Source: Gemmatimonadota bacterium | Lineage (GTDB): Bacteria > Gemmatimonadota > Gemmatimonadetes > Palauibacterales > Palauibacteraceae | Length of the DNA: 8,775 nucleotides | Assembly (NCBI GenBank): GCA_029863105.1 | Contig: JAOTWC010000053.1 | Coordinates: forward strand, 1 to 8,775 | Direction: 5' to 3' | Part shown: one piece after another, positions 1 to 6,000 of the stretch | How the letters are laid out: each line of letters begins with the position of its first letter | Numbering within the stretch: position 1 is the stretch's first letter | Notes under the pieces: model-generated | The model's database searches: none | The model's input: only the letters and a program-made list of their open reading frames with translations | What the model was told of the DNA's origin: nothing | Translations under genes and position numbers: made by a program

Positions 1-735
1 GCATCTTTGATCGGGCCGGTCTCGGGGGTCACGATTGTCAACCCGGAGCAGGCATTGTTCACGTTGCAGGAGGAGCCGCCGGAGAATCGGCCGCTCAACC
101 TGGATTTCTGGGTTAATCGGGGGCGCGGATTTGTCGCGGCGGAGCTGCATGACAAGCCTGAGGACCTTCCCGTCGACCTCATCCGGATCGACTCGATCTA
201 CAATCCGGTTCTGCGAGCGAATTTCGTGGTGCAGGAGACCCGGGTCGGCCAGCGGACTGACTTCGATCGGCTGACTATCGAGGTAGAGACCGATGGGTCG
301 ATAGAACCCGGCGATGCGCTCGCCTATGCGGCCGAGCTCGGCCAGATACAGTTGGGTTATCTGCTGTCGTTCGGATCGGCCGGAAGCAACGGCCAGCCCA
401 TCGGCGTGAGTCCTGCGATCGGCGGACGGAGGCCGTTGTCCGCCGAATTGCGCGACCTGCTCGAGTCGGAGCTGGCGGACTTCGACGGCATTTCGATCCG
501 CTCCCGAAATAACCTCGACAAGGCGGGTGTCCATACGCTGTTTGATCTGGTGACCATGACCCGCGACGATGTGTTGAACGTCCCGAGTTTCGGTGAGAAG
601 TCACTGGACGAGGTGGCGGAGGTCGTGGCCCTGAACGGGTTGCAGTTCGGAATGCGCCTGCAACGGGACGATACCGGCGTGTTGTGGGTTTTGGACGACG
701 AAGAAGGCGCTGCGGGAGCCACCGATGAGGCATAG
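1..735 (+). CDS. rpoA: RNA polymerase alpha subunit, C-terminal part (5' end outside window)
   Basis: This is the alpha subunit of RNA polymerase, which dimerises to nucleate assembly of the core enzyme and contacts promoter DNA and activators through its C-terminal domain. The reading frame is open from the first base, and 244 residues are visible. The family is usually about 310-340 residues, so about 100 N-terminal residues lie upstream of the window. A TTG at base 7 is internal, not the start. Visible parts are the later N-terminal domain (the NRGRGFVAAE segment and VQETRVGQRTDFDRLTIEVETDG, bases about 112-300), a linker (about 360-440) and the helix-hairpin-helix alphaCTD (about 450-660). 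The alphaCTD contains IRSRNNL, whose first Arg matches E. coli R265 for UP-element contact, and FGEKSLDE, matching the K298/S299 region. The protein ends in an acidic tail (LDDEEGAAGATDEA). It overlaps rplQ by 11 nt, the conserved rpoA-rplQ order. Confidence 0.96.
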   Translation, partial: ASLIGPVSGVTIVNPEQALFTLQEEPPENRPLNLDFWVNRGRGFVAAELHDKPEDLPVDLIRIDSIYNPVLRANFVVQETRVGQRTDFDRLTIEVETDGSIEPGDALAYAAELGQIQLGYLLSFGSAGSNGQPIGVSPAIGGRRPLSAELRDLLESELADFDGISIRSRNNLDKAGVHTLFDLVTMTRDDVLNVPSFGEKSLDEVAEVVALNGLQFGMRLQRDDTGVLWVLDDEEGAAGATDEA

Positions 736-1078
736 AAAGAAGGGTCGCGCACTCAGTCGCTCGGCCAGCCACCGGAAGGCGATGCTGCGGAACATGGCCA
801 CGAGCCTGATCGTCCATGAACGGATTCGCACGACCGAAGCGAAGGCCAAGGAGCTCAGGCCGGTCGTCGAAAGACTGATCACTCTCGGAAGGGTGGACGA
901 CCTGCACAGTCGCCGTCAGGCGCGGCGGATGATCGAGGATCGGGCGGCACTGCAGAAGCTGTTCGATGACGTGGGACCGCGGTTCAAGGAGCGACCCGGC
1001 GGATATACGCGTATTCTGAAGCTGGGGACCCGAAAGGGCGACGGCGCTGAAGTGGCGATCATCGAGTTCACAGACTGA
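725..1078 (+). CDS. rplQ: 50S ribosomal protein L17
   Basis: Large-subunit ribosomal protein L17, located near the peptide exit tunnel. The 117-residue product has the family's usual bacterial length. It begins with the typical MRHRKKGRALSRSASHRKAM and continues with the LRNMATSLIVHERIRTTEAK segment and a C-terminal GGYTRILKLGTRKGD...EVAIIEF motif. The ATG lies inside the end of rpoA (11-nt overlap) and is preceded by GGGAG at 714-718, six bases upstream, so this start is well supported. The position directly after rpoA is the standard order in bacterial ribosomal operons. Nothing is odd in the sequence. Confidence 0.97.
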   Translation: MRHRKKGRALSRSASHRKAMLRNMATSLIVHERIRTTEAKAKELRPVVERLITLGRVDDLHSRRQARRMIEDRAALQKLFDDVGPRFKERPGGYTRILKLGTRKGDGAEVAIIEFTD

Positions 1079-1101
1079 GCGTATCGAGGAAGCTGCGGCC
1101 G

Positions 1102-1611
1102 ATGGCCGGGAAAGGGAATATGCCGATGTCCGGTTCCAGGGGAGCATCGCTTTGGCTGTCGATCTTGTCCGTACTCCTCGTCGCGGGGTTTCTGTACTGG
1201 CTGACCCTGCAGGCGCAGGCCATCGAAAACGAGGTCCCGGTCGTTACAGACGACGCTCCGGCGGAGCTGATGGATTTTATCCCGGCCCAGCTTGCCGCCG
1301 AGCCGGGAAGCGTGGTGGGACAGGAGGGAGTGCTGCGTGACATAGGTGTTGCAGCGAGACTGGGACGTGGCGTGATCACGGTTGACCTGGACGGCACTGC
1401 GACCTACCCGATCCTGCTGTCCTCCGATCTGATTCAGCGCGGGACGCAGATCATACGGGGAGACCGCGTGACAGCGTACGGCCGCGCCTACACGCTGAAC
1501 GATTCCATACGCGCGGTCTGGGTCAGGCAGTCTGCCGTAGATGCCGCGAACGAGACCGCGATTCCGATGTCGACCAGCTTTGTGCTGGCCGACTCGATAA
1601 CATCCAACTGA
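1102..1611 (+). CDS. Membrane-anchored protein of unknown function, possible OB-fold-like domain
   Basis: I do not recognise this family. The 169-residue product has a short polar N-terminus, then one hydrophobic segment at about residues 16-37 (SLWLSILSVLLVAGFLYW), so it is probably an inner-membrane protein with its C-terminal part outside the cytoplasm, or possibly an uncleaved signal anchor. Residues about 72-145 alternate beta-type stretches and glycines (EGVLRDIG, GRGVITVDLDG, QIIRGDRVTAYGRAY, AVWVRQSAV). This could be a small OB-like beta-barrel reminiscent of CcmE-type or single-domain OB proteins, but that is inference from pattern only. No CcmE haem-binding histidine motif is visible. 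Three in-frame ATGs compete: 1102, 1120 and 1126. GAGGA at 1086-1090 suits 1102, and AAAGGGA at 1111-1117 suits 1126 (163 residues). It sits between rplQ (23 nt) and rpmB (13 nt), so it is probably cotranscribed with ribosomal genes. Confidence 0.8.
   Translation: MAGKGNMPMSGSRGASLWLSILSVLLVAGFLYWLTLQAQAIENEVPVVTDDAPAELMDFIPAQLAAEPGSVVGQEGVLRDIGVAARLGRGVITVDLDGTATYPILLSSDLIQRGTQIIRGDRVTAYGRAYTLNDSIRAVWVRQSAVDAANETAIPMSTSFVLADSITSN
1111..1117 (+). promoter_or_regulatory. Candidate Shine-Dalgarno for an alternative internal start at 1126
   Basis: AAAGGGA lies eight bases before the ATG at 1126. This is at least as good a ribosome binding site as the GAGGA at 1086-1090 that serves the ATG at 1102. 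Starting at 1126 would leave a shorter polar N-terminus directly before the membrane segment. The choice between the two cannot be made from sequence alone. Confidence 0.4.
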
Positions 1612-1624
1612 TCACGACGGCAAG

Positions 1625-1816
1625 ATGGCTAACTTCTGCTACGTATGTAACAAGGGCCCGACCTCGGGGAATCGCGTGAGCAACGCGAACAACCGGGTAA
1701 AGAGACGGTTCATGCCCAATCTGCAGTCCATTCACATTCTGGACGCCGGCCGGCGCACGAAGGTTCGCGTGTGTACACGCTGCATCAAGGCGGGCAAGGT
1801 TACGAAAGCGCCCTGA
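1625..1816 (+). CDS. rpmB: 50S ribosomal protein L28, zinc-binding (C+) form
   Basis: Large-subunit ribosomal protein L28, needed for late 50S assembly. The 63-residue product matches the short form of the family. It carries two CxxC pairs, C5/C8 (CYVC) and C50/C53 (CTRC), the zinc-ribbon arrangement of C+ ribosomal proteins. The core GNRVSNANNRVKRRFMPNLQ followed by the basic C-terminal CIKAGKVTK is typical of L28. The start is preceded by only a weak ribosome binding site (GACGGCAAG), but the ATG gives the canonical MANxCxxC beginning. No rpmG (L33) follows, although rpmB and rpmG are neighbours in many bacteria. It is the last gene before the hairpin-containing gap, so it probably ends the ribosomal transcription unit. 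Confidence 0.95.
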   Translation: MANFCYVCNKGPTSGNRVSNANNRVKRRFMPNLQSIHILDAGRRTKVRVCTRCIKAGKVTKAP

Positions 1817-1831
1817 CGTCACAGGAGATAG

Positions 1832-1866
1832 TCCGGGGCGGAACCCTGGCTGATCGACGTCCCGGA
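1832..1866 (+). other. Inverted repeat (hairpin) upstream of the terminator-like stem
   Basis: TCCGGGGCG (1832-1840) can pair with CGTCCCGGA (1858-1866). This gives a nine-base-pair stem with one G-U pair and a 17-base loop. It directly abuts the next hairpin at 1866 and shares a base with it. It may be part of a transcript 3' structure or an attenuator-like arrangement. In GC-rich DNA it could also be chance, and I have no covariation evidence. Confidence 0.35.
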
Positions 1867-1895
1867 AGGCTCTGCCATGATGCGGAGCCTTTGTC
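1866..1895 (+). terminator. Probable weak intrinsic terminator after rpmB
   Basis: AAGGCTCTGC (1866-1875) pairs with GCGGAGCCTT (1882-1891) to form a ten-base-pair stem with one G-T wobble and a six-base loop (CATGAT). It is followed by a short, interrupted T run (TTTGTCGT counting the last stem bases). The position, 50 nt after the rpmB stop and before an operon with its own good ribosome binding site, fits transcription termination. The T tract is poor, so termination may be partial or the stem may mainly protect a 3' end. Confidence 0.55.
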
Positions 1896-1918
1896 GTACC
1901 GGTCCTATCAACACGTGC

Positions 1919-1923
1919 GGAGG
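1919..1923 (+). promoter_or_regulatory. Shine-Dalgarno deciding the GTG start at 1932
   Basis: GGAGG lies eight bases before the GTG at 1932. This strong site supports a GTG start for the first sugar-nucleotide gene, even though no ATG is available nearby in the correct frame before the Rossmann motif. No convincing sigma-70 -35/-10 pair could be placed in the 115-nt gap. Confidence 0.7.
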
Positions 1924-1931
1924 CGTGGAAC

Positions 1932-2954
1932 GTGAAAGTCCTCGTCACTGGCGCCGACGGCTTCGTTGGGGAGCATCTCGTCGAGGAGCTCCTCGGGGTC
2001 GGCCATGATGTCGCCGCATCGACGCTCACTCTGCCCCCGACGCGGGACACGCTCAGCGTCGATCAGCTGGCCGCCGCCGAATGGAAAGCTGCGGACGTCA
2101 GAGACCACGACGCGCTGTACCGGCTGATTTCGGTCGTGCGCCCGGACCAGATCTACCATCTGGCCGGGTTCGCATCTGGGGCGCTGGCACGCGACCAGGC
2201 GGCCAAGGCGATGGAAGTGAATGCCGGCGGCACGGTCAATCTGTGTGAAGCGGTCGTGGCCGTGCGGGATGAGTTCCCGGGATTCAATCCCCGAATCCTG
2301 GTTATGGGATCCGGAGATTCCTACGGAGACGCGGCTCTCGAAGACGTGCCGCTCGCCGAAGGTCTGGGACTGCGACCGGTATCGACATACGGTCTCTCGA
2401 AAGCAGCCCAGGAATTGGCCGCCCACACCTATCGGCGGGCACGAGCCCTGCGGGTGCTCGTCGTCCGGAGTTTCAATCTCGTGGGGCCGGGACAGGCACC
2501 TCATTTCGTCGTGCCCGATTTTTGCAACCAGGCGGCGAGAATCGCGTGTGGACGGGAGCGTGAACAGGTCATGCACGTCGGGAATCTAGACGTCGAACGC
2601 GATTTCACGGATGTGCGCGATGGAGTCCGAGCCTTCCGCATGGTGATGGATTTGGAGAAGCCGGCGGCAGCCTACAACGTCGCGAGCGGCCTTTCAGTCC
2701 CGATTCGGAGGATTCTGGACTGGATTCTCGACGAGGCCGGGGTAAAACCCGAAATCGTATGTGATCCGTCTCGCTGCCGTCCCGGCGAGATCTCACGAAT
2801 TCGCGGCGATGCAGCGCGGATTCGAAGCGAGACCGGCTGGGCGCCGGAACGAGATATCGAGGCATCCGTGCGCGAGGTGTACCGGTGGATCGCACGCAGG
2901 TATGTGAGCACGCACGACGCGGCGAGTCCAGACAGCGAGGGTATGTCCGAATGA
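1932..2954 (+). CDS. NAD(P)-dependent sugar-nucleotide SDR enzyme (Rmd/GMD-like epimerase/dehydratase family)
   Basis: Extended short-chain dehydrogenase acting on a nucleotide-activated sugar in the cytoplasm. The 340-residue product starts with the Rossmann motif TGADGFVGEHL (residues 6-16, GxxGxxG). It has YHLAGFAS at 75-82, an active-site region GSGDSYG (126-132) and the catalytic pair Y153/K157 (YGLSK). The segment FNLVGPGQAPHFVVPDF (181-197) followed by VGNLDVERDFTDVRD (216-230) resembles GDP-6-deoxy-D-lyxo-4-hexulose reductase and GDP-mannose 4,6-dehydratase. Where dehydratases of this superfamily usually carry a catalytic Glu (TSE or TDE before xYG), this protein has Asp129. That makes a reductase or epimerase more likely than a 4,6-dehydratase, but this is inference. 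GDP-D-rhamnose or a similar 6-deoxyhexose is a candidate product. It is the first gene of the sugar cassette, with GTG start, SD GGAGG at 1919-1923, and a 4-nt overlap with ugd. Confidence 0.85.
   Translation: MKVLVTGADGFVGEHLVEELLGVGHDVAASTLTLPPTRDTLSVDQLAAAEWKAADVRDHDALYRLISVVRPDQIYHLAGFASGALARDQAAKAMEVNAGGTVNLCEAVVAVRDEFPGFNPRILVMGSGDSYGDAALEDVPLAEGLGLRPVSTYGLSKAAQELAAHTYRRARALRVLVVRSFNLVGPGQAPHFVVPDFCNQAARIACGREREQVMHVGNLDVERDFTDVRDGVRAFRMVMDLEKPAAAYNVASGLSVPIRRILDWILDEAGVKPEIVCDPSRCRPGEISRIRGDAARIRSETGWAPERDIEASVREVYRWIARRYVSTHDAASPDSEGMSE
2937..2941 (+). promoter_or_regulatory. Shine-Dalgarno deciding the ugd start at 2951
   Basis: GAGGG lies nine bases before the ATG at 2951, inside the end of the preceding gene. 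It favours this ATG over the in-frame upstream GTG-type extension from about 2885, which would add 22 non-family residues. Confidence 0.7.
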
Positions 2955-4264
2955 ACGTCACGGTCATCGGAAGCGGTTATGTGGGGCTCGTAGTCGGTGC
3001 CTGCCTGGCGGAAACCGGCAATCGGGTCAGGTGCGCCGACATCGACGCCGAAAAAGTCGCCCGGCTGAACGCCGGTGACATACCGATCTACGAACCCGGT
3101 CTCGATCGGATGATATCCCGCAACCTGGCGGAGGGACGACTGGAGTTTACCACCGAGGTAGGTTCCGCGGTCACGAGTGCGCGCGTGGTGTTCATTGCCG
3201 TTGGCACGCCGCCCGATGAAGACGGCTCTGCTGACCTTCAGCATGTGTTGGACGTCGCCGGAGTCATCGGACGACACATGGTGGACGAGAAGATCGTCAT
3301 CACCAAGAGCACCGTGCCGGTCGGCACAGCTGGAAAGGTGCGGTTGGAGATCGAACGGCACACGAACCAGTCGTTTCAGGTTTGCTCGAATCCGGAGTTT
3401 CTCAAAGAAGGAGCTGCTGTCGATGACTTCATGCGTCCGGATCGAGTCGTCTGCGGCATCGAGAGTGAGGAAGCAAGACCGATTCTAGAGGAGCTCTACG
3501 AGCCGTTCGTCCGGAGTGGAAAACCGCTGATCTTCATGGATATCGCTTCGGCGGAACTCACGAAGTACGCGGCCAACGGGATGCTCGCGACCCGCATCAG
3601 CTTCATGAACCAGATCGCCCTGTTGTGCGAGGTAGCGGGCGCAGATGTGAACTTGATCCGCAAGGGGATCGGTTCGGACGGGCGGATCGGACCGGCCTTC
3701 CTGTATGCCGGGGCCGGCTATGGCGGGTCCTGCTTCCCGAAGGACGTCCGGGCGCTGATCCGTACGGGCGAGGACATGGGTGTGGATCTGTCGATTCTCC
3801 GGAAAGTGCATGAGTCGAACGAACGTCAAAAGAAGTTGATCGGCGAGAAGGTTAGAGCGCGGTTCGGAGAAGACTTGAGTGACCGGCGCTTCGGCGTGTG
3901 GGGACTTGCTTTCAAACCCGAGACGGACGACATGCGCGAGGCGGCTTCCGTGGTGATCGTCGAAGGACTGCTGGCGGCCGGTGCGGCAGTGACAGTACAT
4001 GATCCTGTGGCCCTTGACGTTGCTCGCGAGTGGCATTTCGGAGACCGTGTCGAATACGCCTCTGACGAGTACGCGGCGTGTGAGGGCGCCGACGCACTAA
4101 TCGTGGCCACCGAATGGCACCAGTACCGTCGTCCGGACTGGGCGCGCATATTGTCGAGCCTGCGAACACCAATCGTGTTTGATGGGCGCAACCTGTTTCG
4201 GCCGGATCGCATGCGGGATGCTGGATTCGAATACTACTCGATTGGCAGGGAGCAGATTCAGTGA
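2951..4264 (+). CDS. ugd: UDP-glucose 6-dehydrogenase
   Basis: Oxidises UDP-glucose to UDP-glucuronate with two NAD+, in the cytoplasm, supplying acidic and pentose sugars for surface polysaccharides. The 437-residue product matches the usual bacterial length. The N-terminal NAD-binding domain begins MNVTVIGSGYVGLVVGACLA with acidic D30/D32 (ADID) after the second strand. It continues with VGTPPDEDGSADL (84-96), KSTVPVGT (119-126) and SNPEFLKEGAAVDDF (146-160). The catalytic motif GYGGSCFPKD holds the nucleophile Cys261 and K264/D265. The C-terminal UDP-binding domain has GLAFKPETDDMREA (318-331) and DGRNLF (411-416). The start at 2951 overlaps the previous stop (ATGA), has SD GAGGG, and begins directly at the Rossmann strand. 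The gene ends in a GTGA overlap with the UDP-glucuronate decarboxylase gene, whose substrate is this enzyme's product. GDP-mannose dehydrogenase is the main alternative, but adjacency to UXS favours UDP-glucose. Confidence 0.95.
   Translation: MNVTVIGSGYVGLVVGACLAETGNRVRCADIDAEKVARLNAGDIPIYEPGLDRMISRNLAEGRLEFTTEVGSAVTSARVVFIAVGTPPDEDGSADLQHVLDVAGVIGRHMVDEKIVITKSTVPVGTAGKVRLEIERHTNQSFQVCSNPEFLKEGAAVDDFMRPDRVVCGIESEEARPILEELYEPFVRSGKPLIFMDIASAELTKYAANGMLATRISFMNQIALLCEVAGADVNLIRKGIGSDGRIGPAFLYAGAGYGGSCFPKDVRALIRTGEDMGVDLSILRKVHESNERQKKLIGEKVRARFGEDLSDRRFGVWGLAFKPETDDMREAASVVIVEGLLAAGAAVTVHDPVALDVAREWHFGDRVEYASDEYAACEGADALIVATEWHQYRRPDWARILSSLRTPIVFDGRNLFRPDRMRDAGFEYYSIGREQIQ
4247..4252 (+). promoter_or_regulatory. 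Shine-Dalgarno for the GTG start at 4261
   Basis: AGGGAG lies eight bases before the GTG at 4261 and within the end of ugd. It supports the GTG start that overlaps the ugd stop as GTGA and puts the first residues right at the Rossmann strand MRILITGAAG. Confidence 0.7.
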
Positions 4265-5238
4265 GGATCCTGATCACCGGCGCGGCCGGGTTTCTGGGCT
4301 CGCATCTAACCGACCGGTTTTTGTCGGAAGGGCACTCTGTGGTCGGGGTCGACAATTTGATTACCGGGAGTGCGGACAATATCGCACATCTGTCCTCTGA
4401 GTCGCGCTTCGAATTCATCGAGCATGACGTAACGCAATACATAGATGTCACCGGGGAGCTTGACGGAGTGCTGCATTTCGCCTCACCGGCGAGTCCCGTC
4501 GACTATCTCGAGTTGCCGATTCAAACCTTGAAGGTGGGCAGCCTTGGCACGCACAACGCACTCGGCCTGGCCATGGCGAAACAGGCGAGGTTCCTGCTTG
4601 CTTCCACGTCCGAGGTGTACGGCGATCCGCTGGTTCATCCGCAACCGGAGAACTACTGGGGCAACGTCAACCCCATCGGACCACGGGGCGTATACGACGA
4701 AGCGAAGCGATTCGCCGAAGCGATGACGATGGCGTACCACCGGTACCACAACCTGGATACGCGGATCGTTCGCATCTTCAATACGTACGGTCCTCGCATG
4801 CGACCGTATGACGGCCGTGTCGTCTCCAATTTCATTGTGCAGGCCTTGCTGGGGAGTGAGTTGACGGTGTACGGCGAAGGCGGCCAGTCTCGGAGTTTCT
4901 GCTACGTGACGGACGAAGTCGAGGGCATATTTCGCCTGTTCGCCAGCTCGGAGCACAACCCGGTGAACATCGGGAATCCTACTGAGTACACGATTCTTCA
5001 GCTCGCCGAAATGGTGCTCGAAGCCGTCGGGTCGAACGCTGGAGTGCGGCATGTGCCGTTGCCGACCGACGACCCCAAGGTTCGCCAACCGGACATCACG
5101 CGGGCACGTGAAATCCTCCATTGGAGCGCGAAGGTGGCCCTGAGCGAGGGCCTTGAAGAGACGATCAAATACTTCCGCTCGCTGCACGCGATGGGTGACC
5201 TGCGTCCTCCGCCGGTGCTCACGGAGAACCAGACGTGA
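4261..5238 (+). CDS. uxs: UDP-glucuronate decarboxylase (UDP-xylose synthase)
   Basis: Converts UDP-glucuronate to UDP-xylose and CO2 through an enzyme-bound 4-keto intermediate, using tightly bound NAD+. The 325-residue product matches soluble bacterial UXS. It shows GAAGFLGSHL (7-16), the VVGVDNLITGSADNI segment (27-41), HFASPASPVDYLELPIQTL (72-90), STSEVYGDPLVHPQ (115-128) with T116/E118 in the dehydratase-type active site, and catalytic Y145/K149 (YDEAK). NTYGPRMRPYDGRVVSNF (174-191) and DPKVRQPDITRA (271-282) are strongly characteristic of UXS. The position directly after ugd (4-nt GTGA overlap) gives a contiguous two-step pathway. No membrane segment is visible, so this is the cytosolic form. 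Confusion with RmlB dTDP-glucose dehydratase is unlikely given the SPASPVDY and PRM-PYDGRVVSNF signatures. Confidence 0.94.
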   Translation: MRILITGAAGFLGSHLTDRFLSEGHSVVGVDNLITGSADNIAHLSSESRFEFIEHDVTQYIDVTGELDGVLHFASPASPVDYLELPIQTLKVGSLGTHNALGLAMAKQARFLLASTSEVYGDPLVHPQPENYWGNVNPIGPRGVYDEAKRFAEAMTMAYHRYHNLDTRIVRIFNTYGPRMRPYDGRVVSNFIVQALLGSELTVYGEGGQSRSFCYVTDEVEGIFRLFASSEHNPVNIGNPTEYTILQLAEMVLEAVGSNAGVRHVPLPTDDPKVRQPDITRAREILHWSAKVALSEGLEETIKYFRSLHAMGDLRPPPVLTENQT

Positions 5239-5981
5239 TGGATTCCGGAACGGGGCTTCGACGTCTGTCCGTCGTGATGCCGGTCTATAATGAGCAGGAG
5301 ACGCTCGAGGCGATCGTCCGTCGCGTCGCCGGTACGACGTTGAAGGCGGAGCTGGTAGCCGTCGATGACGGATCCTCCGACGGATCACTCGATATTTTGC
5401 GACGGCTCGAAGCGGAGGGACTGATCGATCGGCTGATCGTTCACGAGAGAAACCGGGGCAAGGGTGCGGCTCTGGCGACCGGCTTTGCTGCTGCGACAGG
5501 CGATTTCATCATCGTGCAGGACGCGGACCTCGAGTACGATCCTTCCGAGTATCGCAAGCTGCTCGAACCCATCCTCGATGATCGCGCGGATGTGGTGTTC
5601 GGGTCGCGGTTCATGGGTGGCGAACCACACCGCGTTCTCTACTTCTGGCACTACGTCGGGAACAGATTCCTCACCCTGCTGTCAAACATGATTACGAACC
5701 TGAACCTCTCGGACATGGAAACGTGTTACAAGTGCTTCCGTCGCGAGGTGTTGGACGGCCTGGTGATCGAAGAGCGGGGGTTCGGAGTGGAGCCTGAATT
5801 GACCGCCAAGGTCGCGGCAGGCGGTTGGAGGGTCTACGAGGTGGGTGTTTCGTACAGCGGTCGGACATATGCCGAGGGCAAGAAGATTGGCTGGAAGGAC
5901 GGCATCAGGGCTGTGTACTGCGTACTTAAGTACGGCATGTTCCGGCGCGGCACCGGGCCGACCCCGCAATCCGCCGGCTGA
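5235..5981 (+). CDS. Family 2 glycosyltransferase, polyprenyl-phosphate sugar synthase type
   Basis: A GT-A-fold glycosyltransferase of the DPM1/DPG-synthase-like group, which typically moves a sugar from a nucleotide donor onto a polyprenyl (undecaprenyl or dolichyl) phosphate at the cytoplasmic face of the membrane. The 248-residue product shows VVMPVYNE (13-20), VAVDDGSSDGS (41-51), NRGKGAALATGF (73-84), the metal-binding DAD at 96-98 (QDADLEYDP), GSRFMGG (123-129), METCYKCF (161-168) and GFGVEPELTAKV (182-193). It has no C-terminal membrane helices, unlike ArnC/GtrB-type members, so it resembles the short soluble form. Two starts compete: GTG at 5235 (GTGA overlap with uxs, GGAGA at 5223-5227 seven bases away) and ATG at 5238 (ten bases away), differing by one residue. 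The donor could be UDP-xylose, UDP-glucuronate, UDP-glucose or the first enzyme's product. The sequence does not decide. Confidence 0.87.
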   Translation: MMDSGTGLRRLSVVMPVYNEQETLEAIVRRVAGTTLKAELVAVDDGSSDGSLDILRRLEAEGLIDRLIVHERNRGKGAALATGFAAATGDFIIVQDADLEYDPSEYRKLLEPILDDRADVVFGSRFMGGEPHRVLYFWHYVGNRFLTLLSNMITNLNLSDMETCYKCFRREVLDGLVIEERGFGVEPELTAKVAAGGWRVYEVGVSYSGRTYAEGKKIGWKDGIRAVYCVLKYGMFRRGTGPTPQSAG

Positions 5982-6000
5982 ACCCCTGACACACAGATTC

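Noticed and set aside
275..1147. A 290-codon minus-strand open frame opposite rpoA and rplQ
   Set aside because: It lies wholly opposite conserved rpoA and rplQ and has low-complexity Arg/Pro/Ser composition, so it is a shadow frame.
1814..1821. Perfect palindrome TGACGTCA at the end of rpmB
   Set aside because: It is eight bases only, overlaps the stop codon and has no second copy or promoter context, so chance is the simplest explanation.
1890..1912. Possible promoter with TTGTCG and TATCAA hexamers
   Set aside because: The two hexamers are only about nine bases apart, far from the usual 16-18, so they do not form a credible sigma-70 promoter.
2885..2950. N-terminal extension of UDP-glucose dehydrogenase
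   Set aside because: The 22 extra residues are not family-like, they lie within the preceding gene, and the ATG at 2951 with GAGGG nine bases upstream begins exactly at the Rossmann strand.
4483..5388. A 301-codon minus-strand open frame opposite the UDP-glucuronate decarboxylase
   Set aside because: It has no recognisable domain, and the opposite strand carries full UXS motifs.
5845..6000. Upstream extension of the TPR lipoprotein frame
   Set aside because: It overlaps the glycosyltransferase coding region in another frame and would bury the lipoprotein signal peptide that starts at 6001.
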